Origin: Rhizobium sp. Leaf371
GTDB taxonomy: Bacteria; Pseudomonadota; Alphaproteobacteria; Rhizobiales; Rhizobiaceae
Reading direction: 5' to 3'
Assembly: GCF_001424045.1 (NCBI RefSeq)
Contig: NZ_LMQB01000012.1
Coordinates: 64,973-128,972 of the forward strand
DNA length: 64,000 nucleotides
Position numbers and translations under genes: made by a program. The notes under the pieces were generated by a model. That model saw only the letters and a list, made by a program, of their open reading frames with translations. It did no database searches and was not told the origin of the DNA. Each line of letters begins with the position of its first letter. The stretch's first letter is position 1. Positions 9,037 to 17,819 of this stretch are shown in pieces.

Positions 9037-9803
9037 AAGACACCTCCGTCGATGATCATCGTCTGGGCCGTCATCCGCGCCGAACAGTCGGAGGCGAGGA
9101 ACAGGCAGGGGCCGACGAGGTCGTCGGCATCAAGCGTTTCGGGAATGCACTGTCGCCGGCGCATCGCCTCGATCGTCTCGTCCGTCAGCCACAGCGCCTT
9201 CTGCCGCTCGGTCACCACCATGCCCGGCAGCAGCGCGTTGACCCGGACGCCCGAGGGGCCGAGCGCGCCGGCAAGCGATTTCGTCAGGCCGACGATCCCG
9301 GCCTTGGCGGTCGCATAGGCGGGAACCTCGCCCATATTGAGGAGATAGGCAATCGAGGAAAAATTGACGATGGCGCCGCCGCCGCCGGCCGCGAGATGCG
9401 GTGCTGCGGCCTGGCTCATGAAGAAGAACGGCTTCAGGTTGATGGCGAGATTGCCGTCCCAGTCGGCCTCGGTGATGGCGCCGAAGCGCTGGCGGTCGTC
9501 GCGGGCGGCATTGTTGACGAGCACCTTGAGACCGCCCAGCGCCGCGGCTGCGCGCTCGACGAGCGCCGGGATGGCGGCGATGTCGCGAAGATCGGCCTCG
9601 ATGAACAGCGGCGCGTGCGGCCCGACATTCTTTAGCTGTCGTGAAACTTCCCGTCCCGTATCTGCGTCATTGTCGATATAAGCGACTCTTGCGCCCTGAC
9701 GCAGGAAGCCCTCGACCAGGGCCGCACCGATACCCGAGGCTCCGCCTGTGACGAGAATGCCGCGATCGACCAGATCCGAAAACACTGCAGAGGGGCCGGG
9801 CAT
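9033..9803 (-). CDS. SDR-family NAD(P)-dependent sugar dehydrogenase
   Basis: 256 residues of a classical short-chain dehydrogenase: TGGASGIG nucleotide loop, LVNNAA, the catalytic Ser in NFSSIAY, and YATAK carrying the catalytic Tyr and Lys. As first gene of the operon it is the likely aldose dehydrogenase (galactose, or perhaps arabinose or fucose) giving the lactone opened by the SMP-30 protein. The start at 9803 (MPGPSAV) has GGAGGG nine bases upstream. A Met at 9833 and a much longer frame to 10175 exist, but the latter would run through the operator and into the IclR gene. Promoter and IclR-type operator lie between it and the divergent regulator. Confidence 0.87.
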   Translation of the reverse strand: MPGPSAVFSDLVDRGILVTGGASGIGAALVEGFLRQGARVAYIDNDADTGREVSRQLKNVGPHAPLFIEADLRDIAAIPALVERAAAALGGLKVLVNNAARDDRQRFGAITEADWDGNLAINLKPFFFMSQAAAPHLAAGGGGAIVNFSSIAYLLNMGEVPAYATAKAGIVGLTKSLAGALGPSGVRVNALLPGMVVTERQKALWLTDETIEAMRRRQCIPETLDADDLVGPCLFLASDCSARMTAQTMIIDGGVL

Positions 9804-9844
9804 GCTGTCGACGCCCTCCCTCCAGGCAGCCATTGCAAAAAGGC

Positions 9845-9861
9845 GTTCCAATATTCGGAAC
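9845..9861. promoter_or_regulatory. Candidate IclR-type operator
   Basis: The inverted repeat GTTCC-N7-GGAAC lies in the 193-base gap between the divergent dehydrogenase and IclR genes. A further GGAATAT half-site-like string follows at about 9877-9883. Dyads of TTCC/GGAA type fit known IclR-family sites. The assignment rests on position and symmetry only. Confidence 0.55.
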
Positions 9862-9996
9862 AAGCGTTTACTATGTGGAATATCGGCTAGTTCACCTGCG
9901 AGTGTCAAGGCGGAAAGCTGCGGCGCACGCAGGCTTTTCCGCGCGAAGCACGCTTCTGCGCAGCTTGAAAAGAGGGGCTGGAAGACGGGAGTCCGA

Positions 9997-10908
9997 ATGA
10001 CAGCGATCGGCGACATCGGCGGTGGAAGCGACAGGGGTGCCAGGGTCGAAAAGGGCGAAAGCGGAGAAAGCGGCGAAAGCCGCGCGGCGGCGCAGGATAC
10101 GGGAACGCTGGGCAAGGCCCTGGCCGTGCTCGATCTGGTCGTCAATGCCGATGTGCCGCTTCGCTTCACCGACATTCATGCGCTCTCGCGCCAGCCGCGC
10201 GGCACCCTGCATCGCCATCTCTCGCATCTGGTTCAGGAAGGCCTTTTGTTCCAGCGCGCCGATCTTGCCTACGAGCCGGGCCTGCGCCTTCTCGCCTTCG
10301 CGCATCGGGCCTGGTCGCGCAACGATCTGAGACGGATCGCCCGGCCGCATCTCGATCGGTTGCATGCGGAAACCGGCGAAACAGTCCATCTGGGCGTCCT
10401 TCGTAAGACGGAGATTATCTATCTGGACAAGGTGGAGAGCCGCCAGACCGTGCGGATGGAGAGCCAGATCGGCCGCGTTTCGCCGGCCTACTGCACGGGC
10501 CTGGGGAAGGCCGCCCTGTCGGCGCTGTCACCGGCCCGCCTCGAAGCCAGTCTTGCAGCGATGTCTTATCACCCTTTTACGGCGAACACGCACCGGTCGA
10601 AAGGCTCTCTGGTTGCCGATCTGGACCGGATCCGTGAGAAAGGCTATGCCATAGACGCGGAAGAACATGAGGTGGAAATCCGCTGCGTGGCCGCACCCGT
10701 CACCACGGGAGACGGCGGCGACAGCGCCGCGACAGGGAACAGGGCCTATCAGAGAGGCGTAATCGGTGGCATCTCTGTCACGGGACCCGCTTACCGTGTC
10801 ACGCTGGGGCAATTGGAGGCCTGGTCGGGGCTTGTCAAGGACGTTGCGAACGCCATCGCACACGATGCGGCTGTTGGCTTGGGGCCGGTTTCAATCGGGG
10901 ATATGTAA
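9997..10908 (+). CDS. IclR-family transcriptional regulator
   Basis: 303 residues. A variable Gly/Glu-rich N-terminus (1-35) precedes a winged helix-turn-helix (about 37-95, LGKALAVLDLVV and GTLHRHLSHLVQEGLL), then the IclR effector domain (about 115-300) with VHLGVLRKTEIIYLDKVES and YCTGLGKAALS. The effector domain carries an unusual Gly/Asp/Ala-rich insertion near residues 234-248 between AAPVT and the VIGGISVTGP strand. Divergent orientation from the sugar operon and the dyad between them make it the likely local regulator, with a pathway sugar acid as inducer. Confidence 0.9.
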   Translation: MTAIGDIGGGSDRGARVEKGESGESGESRAAAQDTGTLGKALAVLDLVVNADVPLRFTDIHALSRQPRGTLHRHLSHLVQEGLLFQRADLAYEPGLRLLAFAHRAWSRNDLRRIARPHLDRLHAETGETVHLGVLRKTEIIYLDKVESRQTVRMESQIGRVSPAYCTGLGKAALSALSPARLEASLAAMSYHPFTANTHRSKGSLVADLDRIREKGYAIDAEEHEVEIRCVAAPVTTGDGGDSAATGNRAYQRGVIGGISVTGPAYRVTLGQLEAWSGLVKDVANAIAHDAAVGLGPVSIGDM

Positions 10909-11106
10909 GAAAAATTTTTGTGATCAACCTTGTGTATTTATCAGACAAATTGGGACGTGACGGTAGACGTCTGACAGACTTCAATTATACTAGGACAACC
11001 GCCGCAAGGTGCGAAAAAGTATACCGGTATCGTTGCAGATGATGGAACTCGGGGCTCATTCTGTAATTGGTGGCGGTCTTTAGCGAAAGCATTCAGAGGA
11101 ATTTTC

Positions 11107-11841
11107 ATGGGTTCGAGATTTGTCTCGCCCGAGATTGTCGTGGCCGGCAACAGCTGGACGATCGGCAATCTGGAGGAGGAGAGCGACGTCCGCCGCGTAT
11201 TCGAGAGCATCTGCGCGCATTACGCGTTCCAGGGCTTCGCCGTGATTGCCCTGCCGTCACGGTCGGTTCCGATGCTCCGCAAACTGGTGATGATGACGAA
11301 CTGGTCGATGGAGATCGTCAGGCAGTATGACGATCTCGGCCTTCTGAAGACGAGCCCGGTTTTCGAACAGCTTCGGGTCAGCACCGTGCCGTTCACGGTC
11401 GACAACAGCTCGCCGCTGGCCTTCGCCAGAATAGCGGTTCAGAGCGCCAGAGGCCTGTTCGCGCGGTCCGGCTTCGGCCGCATGGTGTTCATCCCGGTGC
11501 ATGATGCCGACGGGCGTCGCAGCGCGGTGGCCTTCGGCGGCGACCGGCCGGAACTCAGCCAGCAGGAACTCAATGCCGTGACCTTCGTGGCCGGCCACGC
11601 CTTCAATCGCCTGAGCGAGATCTGGTCGGCCTCCCGCCGCGCGCCGGGCTCACTGTCCCGTCGGGAGATCGAGTGCCTCCGGCTGGCGGCTGGTGGCAAG
11701 ACCACCGTGGAAATGGCCCGTTTGCTGAGCCTTTCGGAATATACCGTCAATCATTACCTCAACCGGGCGACCCGGAAGCTCGACAGCGTCAACCGCGTCC
11801 AGACCATCGCCAAGGCTCTAAGGGCCGGGTTGATCGCGTGA
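11107..11841 (+). CDS. LuxR-family regulator, first of a tandem pair
   Basis: 244 residues. The N-terminal part (about 20-165) resembles the autoinducer-binding fold (ICAHYAFQGFAVIALP, FIPVHDADGRRSAVAFGG), and a LuxR-type helix-turn-helix ends the protein (about 178-240: LSRREIECLRLAAGGKTTVEMA, YTVNHYLNRATRKLDSVNRVQ). No luxI-type synthase lies nearby, so it is either an orphan acyl-homoserine-lactone receptor or ligand-independent. The next gene is a paralogue with the same layout and spacing. The upstream 200 bases are A+T-rich and probably carry the promoter. Confidence 0.88.
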   Translation: MGSRFVSPEIVVAGNSWTIGNLEEESDVRRVFESICAHYAFQGFAVIALPSRSVPMLRKLVMMTNWSMEIVRQYDDLGLLKTSPVFEQLRVSTVPFTVDNSSPLAFARIAVQSARGLFARSGFGRMVFIPVHDADGRRSAVAFGGDRPELSQQELNAVTFVAGHAFNRLSEIWSASRRAPGSLSRREIECLRLAAGGKTTVEMARLLSLSEYTVNHYLNRATRKLDSVNRVQTIAKALRAGLIA

Positions 11842-11913
11842 ATGCGGTGCATCTGCAGGCTGGAGGAGGGACGCGCGCGGCTCGGTCTGCCGCGTTGCCC
11901 GAGCGCCTGAGCC

Positions 11914-12004
11914 ATGGAGACCATGCCCCCATGGGGAACAGGGCCCTTATGGACGATACGACCCCTATGGAGGATGTGACCCGCCATGGGGATGTGACCT
12001 ATGG
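11914..12004 (+). repeat. Degenerate ~18-bp tandem repeat between the LuxR genes
   Basis: An ATGG-containing unit, roughly ATGGnGgAnnngacCC, recurs at 11914, 11931, 11949, 11967, 11986 and 12001, so the period is 15-19 bases and mostly 18. The array ends just ahead of the second LuxR start at 12025. Its Met codons do not give an in-frame extension of that gene: the one in frame, 11986, meets a stop two codons later. Confidence 0.65.
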
Positions 12005-12024
12005 AGGAAGGGTAGGGGCACTTC

Positions 12025-12798
12025 ATGGCTGACGTGAGCGGTACGATCCCCGATCCCGAGATCTCGGCTGCGGTAAAGCAGGGCGGCGTGGCTGGAAGCC
12101 ACCTTGCGGAGATCGCCCGGCTGGAAACGCGCGACGACATCGTCGCCTTCATGACGCGCATGACCGCAGAGCGCGGCTTCCCCTTCTATCTCCTCTGCAC
12201 GCTTCCGACGATCGACGAGACGAATTTCGCGCACATCACCATTCTCTCCAACATCCCCGAAGATGTCTTGCGGCGATACGACTCGACCGCCTCGCTTCTC
12301 GAGGACCAGGCCTTCCTCGCCTTGCGGACGACCACCACGCCCTTCCGGATGGTGCCGAGCGAATGTGCCACGATGATCAATGGCGTGTCCCATCCCGAAC
12401 GCGAGGCGGTGATCGAGGAAATGGGCTTTCGCGAAGCCTTCTTTTTCCCGGTGCACGATGCCGCCGGCGGACGCGCCGTCTTCATCCTTCTGAGCGGCCA
12501 GACCGATCTGGCCGTCGAGGTCATGACCGATCTGCACATGATCTGCCTGCATGTCTACAATCGCATGGTCAACATTCGCGGTACGATGAAGGAACGGCAG
12601 AAGATCGACCTGTCGGACCGCGAGATCCAGTGCCTGAACTGGACGGCGGCCGGCAAGACCAGCTCGGAAATCGCCGAGATTCTCGGCCTCTCCGAACACA
12701 CCGTCAATCACTACCTCAACCATGTCGCCAAGAAGCTCGAGGCCGTGAACCGCATCCAGGCGGTGGTCAAGGCCATGCGCCTTGGCCTGATCAGCTGA
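12025..12798 (+). CDS. LuxR-family regulator, second of a tandem pair
   Basis: 257 residues with the same order as its upstream neighbour: an autoinducer-binding-like domain (about 30-185, FMTRMTAERGFPFYLLCTLP and FFFPVHDAAGGRAVFIL) and a C-terminal LuxR helix-turn-helix (about 192-255, LSDREIQCLNWTAAGKTSSE, HTVNHYLNHVAKKLEAVNRI). The two helix-turn-helix regions are much more alike than the N-terminal domains, as expected for a duplicated pair that may heterodimerise. Such pairs recall rhizobial VisN/VisR, but no flagellar gene is adjacent. Confidence 0.88.
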   Translation: MADVSGTIPDPEISAAVKQGGVAGSHLAEIARLETRDDIVAFMTRMTAERGFPFYLLCTLPTIDETNFAHITILSNIPEDVLRRYDSTASLLEDQAFLALRTTTTPFRMVPSECATMINGVSHPEREAVIEEMGFREAFFFPVHDAAGGRAVFILLSGQTDLAVEVMTDLHMICLHVYNRMVNIRGTMKERQKIDLSDREIQCLNWTAAGKTSSEIAEILGLSEHTVNHYLNHVAKKLEAVNRIQAVVKAMRLGLIS

Positions 12799-13213
12799 GC
12801 GCCGCAGCGCCATCATCGGTGTGAGCGTCTGAATAAGATGCAGGCGCATGAAAATTTGCTCTCGAATCGAGCAAATGCCAAAGGATTTCAGCGCTTCCGC
12901 CGTGAAAGCCGCCTGTTTGAAACTGGCACGCTTCCTGCATCATCTTCAGCAAGGTCCAGAGGGGACCATACGATAAAAACTGCGCCCCAGAAGGTCGCGA
13001 ACAAGGCCGTCTTTCGCTGACGTGATCCCGGATGAACGGACACGGATGCAAAAGGCGGCCTTTGTCATGTCAGAGCCTCGGAGGCGGCCTGCCACATCCC
13101 GCTTCCGTCATTGCGTCTTTTCCCAAGCCGATCCATTGGCGAAGCGGCCCGGCTCGATTATCTAACCGGCAGGAGATGCGCTTCTCGCGCGTCGTCGCGC
13201 AAGGAAGACGAGA
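12799..13213. other. Intergenic region with a 23-bp inverted repeat
   Basis: This 415-base gap has no convincing gene. It contains a dyad with 8-bp perfect arms, ATTTGCTC-N7-GAGCAAAT, at 12854-12876, which lacks a T-tract and so does not look like a simple terminator. It could be a binding site for one of the preceding LuxR proteins. The rest should hold the mrp promoter. Confidence 0.5.
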
Positions 13214-14443
13214 ATGGCCGCAGACAATGCCGAGCTGAGCAAGGACAAGGTCCTCGACGCCCTGAGGGCCGTGCGCGGGCCGGAGCTCGAAGGCAATATC
13301 GTCGATCTCGGCCTCGTCTCCGACGTCTTCATCTCTGATGCCAAGGTCTATTTTTCGATCACGGTGCCGGCCGAACGCGCCCGCGAACTCGATCCGCTGC
13401 GCGCCGCCGCCGAACGCGTCGTCAAGGACATTCCCGGCGTCAAGGGGGCCATGGTCGCGCTGACCGCCGACCGCAAGGCCGGCGCCCCCGCACCCCGCAC
13501 CTCCGCGCCCGTCGCCCCGGCTTCAGACACGGCACCCGGTCGCCCGCCGGCGGCCGGCGGCCATTCGCACCATCCCCATCCCCATCCCAATTCCAATGCC
13601 AGTGCCAATGCCGCGCCGCGCGGGCCGGTCAAGGCCGGCATTCCCGGCGTCGGCGCCATCATCGCGGTCGCCTCCGGCAAGGGTGGCGTCGGCAAGTCCA
13701 CCACCTCGGCCAACCTGGCGCTGGCGCTGCATGCCAACGGCCTGCGGGTCGGCATTCTCGATGCCGATATCTACGGTCCCTCCATGCCGCGTCTCCTGAA
13801 AATCTCCGGCCGGCCGGAGCAGATCGGCGGCAAGACCATCAAGCCGATGGAGAATTACGGCCTCAAGGTCATGTCGATGGGCTTTCTCGTGGACGAGGAG
13901 GTGGCGATGATCTGGCGCGGCCCGATGATCCAGTCGGCCCTGCTGCAGATGCTGCGCGAAGTCGCCTGGGGCGAGCTCGACGTGCTCGTGGTCGACATGC
14001 CGCCCGGCACCGGCGATGCCCAGCTGACGATGGCGCAGCAGGTGCCGCTGGCCGGCGCCGTCATCGTCTCGACGCCGCAGGATCTGGCCCTGATCGATGC
14101 GCGCAAGGGGCTCGCCATGTTCCGCAAGGTCGAGGTTCCGGTGCTCGGGATCGTCGAGAACATGAGCTATTTCATCGCGCCCGATACCGGCGCCCGCTAC
14201 GACATCTTCGGCCATGGCGGCGCCCGCAACGAGGCGGAGCGCATCGGCGTGCCCTTCCTCGGCGAAGTCCCGCTGACCATCGCCATCCGCGAGACGTCGG
14301 ACGCGGGAACGCCGCTGGTGGCGCTGGAACCGGACGGTCCGGTCGCCGCCGTCTACCGCGAGATCGCCACGAAGGTCTGGGAACAGGTCTCCGCCGCCAA
14401 GGCCGACACCTCGCGCGACATGCCGTCGATCGTCTTCGAATAG
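13214..14443 (+). CDS. mrp: Mrp/ApbC-type P-loop iron-sulfur carrier ATPase
   Basis: 409 residues. An N-terminal MIP18/DUF59 domain (about 1-85) and a His/Pro-rich linker (about 115-130) precede the Mrp NTPase: deviant Walker A in ASGKGGVGKSTT near 157, DADIYGPSMP, and DMPPGTGDAQLT. The family carries Fe-S clusters to apoproteins. The segment after ENMSYF, where many ApbC/Nbp35 proteins have a CxxC that holds the bridging cluster, reads IAPDTG and has no Cys. My recollection is that this is common in rhizobial Mrp proteins, but it raises doubt about cluster binding. It is probably transcribed alone. Confidence 0.92.
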   Translation: MAADNAELSKDKVLDALRAVRGPELEGNIVDLGLVSDVFISDAKVYFSITVPAERARELDPLRAAAERVVKDIPGVKGAMVALTADRKAGAPAPRTSAPVAPASDTAPGRPPAAGGHSHHPHPHPNSNASANAAPRGPVKAGIPGVGAIIAVASGKGGVGKSTTSANLALALHANGLRVGILDADIYGPSMPRLLKISGRPEQIGGKTIKPMENYGLKVMSMGFLVDEEVAMIWRGPMIQSALLQMLREVAWGELDVLVVDMPPGTGDAQLTMAQQVPLAGAVIVSTPQDLALIDARKGLAMFRKVEVPVLGIVENMSYFIAPDTGARYDIFGHGGARNEAERIGVPFLGEVPLTIAIRETSDAGTPLVALEPDGPVAAVYREIATKVWEQVSAAKADTSRDMPSIVFE

Positions 14444-14468
14444 ACCGGGGCGCCCGGCCTGCCGGTCT
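14442..14468 (+). terminator. Possible mrp terminator
   Basis: A stem AGACCGG/CCGGTCT overlapping the mrp stop codon encloses a G+C-rich loop and is followed by a short TTTAAC. The T-tract is weak, so the call is tentative. Confidence 0.45.
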
Positions 14469-14662
14469 TTAACATCCCGGTTGACTTTACCGCGCCGACG
14501 GCCGTTAAGTCCTGTGGCTAAAGGATGGCACGGGGACCGGATGACGGTTGATTTTGCAAGGGCCATGCGTCATATGCCTCTCCGCACGCCGGTCGGTCGC
14601 GATCCCGTTGCGGATCGGTCGCGCGCAGGACGCGGTCGCCAGCCGCAATGGCAGGGTCTCGT

Positions 14663-14722
14663 GTCCGCCCGTCACACGTCTGCCCGTTACACGTCCGCCC
14701 GTCACACATCCGCTCGTCAGGG
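14663..14722 (+). repeat. Four 15-bp tandem repeats upstream of corA
   Basis: Units GTCCGCCCGTCACAC, GTCTGCCCGTTACAC, GTCCGCCCGTCACAC and a diverged ATCCGCTCGTCAGGG lie head to tail. They fall in the 379-base gap between mrp and corA, which otherwise shows no supported gene. The plus frame in phase with corA stays open through the array and would encode a low-complexity SARHT-like peptide, but that extension does not look like CorA. Confidence 0.75.
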
Positions 14723-14822
14723 TCCAACGTTCCGCACTGCCTTTCGCCGGTCACTCCCAGGGATATATCCGCACGCTGTCGTGACTTTCGGTCACCACGG
14801 CCCGCGGCACGAGGTTCACAGC

Positions 14823-15800
14823 ATGATCACTGTCTACGACGCCCGCGGCGAGGCGATGGTCATCGATGCCGCCTCGGCGCCGGCAACGATTCCCGAGGAT
14901 ATCGTCTGGATCGACATGCTGCGTCCGGACCGGGCCGAGGATCACATGATCGAGCGGTATCTGCAGATCGAGATCCCCACCCGCGAGGACCTGAAGGACA
15001 TCGAGCCGTCGAGCCGCATGTACACGACGCCGGATGCCGTGTTCATGACGGCGTCGCTCGTCTGTCGCGCCGATAGCGGCCACCCCGATATCACCGATGT
15101 CGCCTTCGTGCTGGCGCGTGGCAAGCTGATCACCGTGCGCTACGACGAACCGAAGGCCTTCGACCTCTTTCGTGCCGGCCTGCCGCGCATCGTCGGCGGC
15201 TGCTCCAACGGCGCCTTGATGCTCGCCCGCCTGTTCGAGACGATTTCCGACAGGACCGCCGAAATTCTGGAACAGGCCGTCGCCAGCCTCGACAAGCTGT
15301 CGCAGCAGGTCTTCGGCGACCGCACCCAGAGCAAGCGCCGCCCGCCGCATTATCTGGAGGCACGCCTGCTCGACGTCGCCTCGCATCACCGGCTGGTGGC
15401 CAAGACCCGCGACAGCCTCGCCTCGCTGTCGCGCGTGCTGACCTTCCTCTACACCGTGCCGGCTCTGCAGGAGACGCGCGAAGCCAAGGAGCTGTGCCGC
15501 ACCGTGACCCGCGACGTGCAGTCGCTGACGGAGCATGCCTCCTTCATCTTCGGCAACATCACCTTTCTGCTCGATGCCTCGCTCGGCCTCATCAGCGTGG
15601 AGCAGAACGCGATCATCAAGATCTTTTCCATCGCCTCCGTGGTCTTCCTGCCGCCGACCCTGGTCGCCTCGCTCTACGGCATGAACTTCGAGGTGATGCC
15701 GGAACTGCACTGGACCTACGGCTATCCGATGGCCCTCGTCGCCATGGTGGTCTCGGCCATCGTCCCGTTCTATATCTTCCGCTGGAAAGGCTGGCTCTGA
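14823..15800 (+). CDS. corA: CorA-family divalent metal channel
   Basis: 325 residues, normal for CorA. A cytoplasmic alpha/beta domain (about 1-150) and a long helical region (150-260) are followed by two C-terminal membrane helices. The first ends in the signature YGMNFE (about 290) and the second ends close to the C-terminal FRWKGWL. It should move Mg2+ or a related divalent cation across the inner membrane. The start at 14823 (MITVYD) matches the family; the open frame continues upstream into the 15-bp repeats without CorA-like sequence. The kup gene starts 18 bases after the stop, so they probably form an operon. Confidence 0.9.
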   Translation: MITVYDARGEAMVIDAASAPATIPEDIVWIDMLRPDRAEDHMIERYLQIEIPTREDLKDIEPSSRMYTTPDAVFMTASLVCRADSGHPDITDVAFVLARGKLITVRYDEPKAFDLFRAGLPRIVGGCSNGALMLARLFETISDRTAEILEQAVASLDKLSQQVFGDRTQSKRRPPHYLEARLLDVASHHRLVAKTRDSLASLSRVLTFLYTVPALQETREAKELCRTVTRDVQSLTEHASFIFGNITFLLDASLGLISVEQNAIIKIFSIASVVFLPPTLVASLYGMNFEVMPELHWTYGYPMALVAMVVSAIVPFYIFRWKGWL

Positions 15801-15818
15801 CGAGCCGGATCATCTCGC

Positions 15819-17819
15819 ATGGCGCACAAGGATATCAAGGCTCCCGAGAGCTTGGGAACGGCGGTCGATGCCGGGCAAGCCAAAGAGCCGACCCACGGGT
15901 CGGGTCATGGGCCGGCCCAGGGCCATGGTGGCGACGACGCCCATGGGGATCATGGCGGCAAGCACGGCTATCTCGGCCTCGCCATCGGTTCGATCGGCGT
16001 CGTCTATGGCGATATCGGCACGAGCCCGCTCTATGCCTTCCGCGAGGCGCTGCGCCCGGTGGCGGCCGACGGCGTGACGCGTGGCGAGATCATCGGCCTC
16101 GTGTCGCTGATGATCTGGACGCTGACGATCATCGTCACGCTGAAATACGTCATCTTCCTGCTGCGCGCCGACAATAACGGCGAGGGCGGCACGCTGTCGC
16201 TGCTGGCGCTGCTGATGAAGTTCACGCGCGGGCATTCGGCCTATCTGTTCTTCATGGGCATTGCCGGCGCCGCGCTGTTCATGGGCGATGCGATCATCGC
16301 GCCGGCGCTTTCCGTCCTCTCGGCCGTCGAAGGCCTGAAGCTCGTCGCGCCCTCCTTCAGCGATTATGTCGTGCCGATCTCGGTCGTCATCCTGCTCGCG
16401 CTCTTCGCGGTCCAGTCGCGCGGCACGGAGGCGGTGTCGAAGTTCTTCGGGCCGATCATGGTGGTCTGGTTCGTCGTGCTCGCCGTCATCGGCTTCAGCC
16501 ATATCCAGGACGATTACGGCATCCTCGCCGCCTTCAATCCCTACCATGCAGTGCGCTTCCTCATCCATGCGGGCTTCGTCGGCATCGTCGTGCTCGGCGC
16601 CGTCTTCCTCACCGTCACCGGGGCCGAGGCGCTCTATGCCGATCTCGGCCATTTCGGCCGTCGCCCGATCCAGGGTGCGTGGATGTGTCTCGTCTTCCCG
16701 GCCTTGGCGCTGAACTATCTGGGGCAGGGCGCCATGGTGCTGAAAAACCCGGAGGCGATGTCGGACCCGTTCTACCTGATGTTTCCGGAATGGGCGCTGC
16801 TGCCGATCGTCATCCTGGCGACCGCCGCCACCATCATCGCCGCCCAGGCGGTCATCACCGGCGCCTTTTCGCTGACCCGGCAAGCCATCAACCTCGGCTT
16901 CCTGCCGCGCATGGCGATCCTCCACACCTCGGAAACCAATACCGGGCAGATCTACGTGCCGAACGTCAACATCATCCTGATGTTCGGCGTCATGGCACTG
17001 GTCTTCATCTTCGGCTCGTCGGAATCGCTCGCCACCGCCTATGGCATCTCGGTCACCGGCGCCATGGTGGTGGATACGCTGCTCGCCTTCCAGTTCGTGC
17101 GCATGCGGTGGCGCTGGCCGCTGGCGCTCGCCATCGGCCTCTTGATGCCGTTGCTCGCCCTGGAATCGATCTTCCTCGGCGCGAACCTGCTGAAGATCCA
17201 CGATGGCGGCTACGTGCCCGTGCTGATCGCCGCCAGCTTCGTGCTGGTGATGTGGACCTGGCGGCGTGGCACCAAGATCCTGCAGGACAAGACGCACCAC
17301 ACCAATATCCCGCTTGCCGCCTTCATCAAGTCCATCGAGCGCAAGAGCGAGCACGCGCCGGTCGAGGTTCCCGGCACCGCGATCTTCCTGACCAGCGACC
17401 CGGACTCCGCCCCCGCCGCCCTGCTGCACAACATCAAGCACAACCACGTCCTGCATGCGCAGAACTTCATCCTGACCATCCGCACGACGAACACGCCGGT
17501 GGTGCCCAAGCATCACCGCGTCAGCGCAACGAAGCTCTCCGACCGGTTCAGCCTGCTCGAAATGCGCTTCGGCTTCATGGAAACCCAGAACGTCTCGCAG
17601 ACGCTCGGCCTGTTCCGCAAGACCGGCCTGAAGTTCGACATCATGTCGACCTCCTTCTATCTCGGCCGGCGCAAGCTGGTGCCGGACGCGCAATCCGGCA
17701 TGCCGGAATGGCAGGACCGCCTCTTCATCGCCATGGCCAACGCCGCCATCGACCCCTCCGACTATTTCCGCCTGCCGACCAACCGGGTGGTGGAACTGGG
17801 ATCGCACGTAATCATCTGA
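15819..17819 (+). CDS. kup: Kup low-affinity potassium uptake transporter
   Basis: 666 residues. A hydrophilic His/Gly-rich N-terminus (1-50) precedes about 12 membrane helices, starting with the family signature [16 protein letters not shown] (about 59-74), and a soluble C-terminal domain (about 500-666). Other Kup landmarks are [14 protein letters not shown] and [19 protein letters not shown]. It imports K+ together with H+. The 18-base spacing from corA suggests co-transcription of two cation transporters. Confidence 0.93.
   Translation: MAHKDIKAPESLGTAVDAGQAKEPTHGSGHGPAQGHGGDDAHGDHGGKHGYLGLAIGSIGVVYGDIGTSPLYAFREALRPVAADGVTRGEIIGLVSLMIWTLTIIVTLKYVIFLLRADNNGEGGTLSLLALLMKFTRGHSAYLFFMGIAGAALFMGDAIIAPALSVLSAVEGLKLVAPSFSDYVVPISVVILLALFAVQSRGTEAVSKFFGPIMVVWFVVLAVIGFSHIQDDYGILAAFNPYHAVRFLIHAGFVGIVVLGAVFLTVTGAEALYADLGHFGRRPIQGAWMCLVFPALALNYLGQGAMVLKNPEAMSDPFYLMFPEWALLPIVILATAATIIAAQAVITGAFSLTRQAINLGFLPRMAILHTSETNTGQIYVPNVNIILMFGVMALVFIFGSSESLATAYGISVTGAMVVDTLLAFQFVRMRWRWPLALAIGLLMPLLALESIFLGANLLKIHDGGYVPVLIAASFVLVMWTWRRGTKILQDKTHHTNIPLAAFIKSIERKSEHAPVEVPGTAIFLTSDPDSAPAALLHNIKHNHVLHAQNFILTIRTTNTPVVPKHHRVSATKLSDRFSLLEMRFGFMETQNVSQTLGLFRKTGLKFDIMSTSFYLGRRKLVPDAQSGMPEWQDRLFIAMANAAIDPSDYFRLPTNRVVELGSHVII

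Noticed and set aside
11107-12798. Reading the LuxR pair as VisN/VisR
   Set aside because: Size and tandem layout fit, but VisN/VisR lie in the flagellar and chemotaxis cluster and nothing flagellar is adjacent here. Left as unnamed LuxR-family proteins.
14663-14722. The 15-bp repeats as a CRISPR array
   Set aside because: The units are directly adjacent with no spacers, and no cas gene is present.
14481-14822. A CorA protein starting at 14481 with 114 extra residues
   Set aside because: The extension is low complexity, passes through the 15-bp repeats and has no CorA similarity; the ATG at 14823 gives a normal family length.
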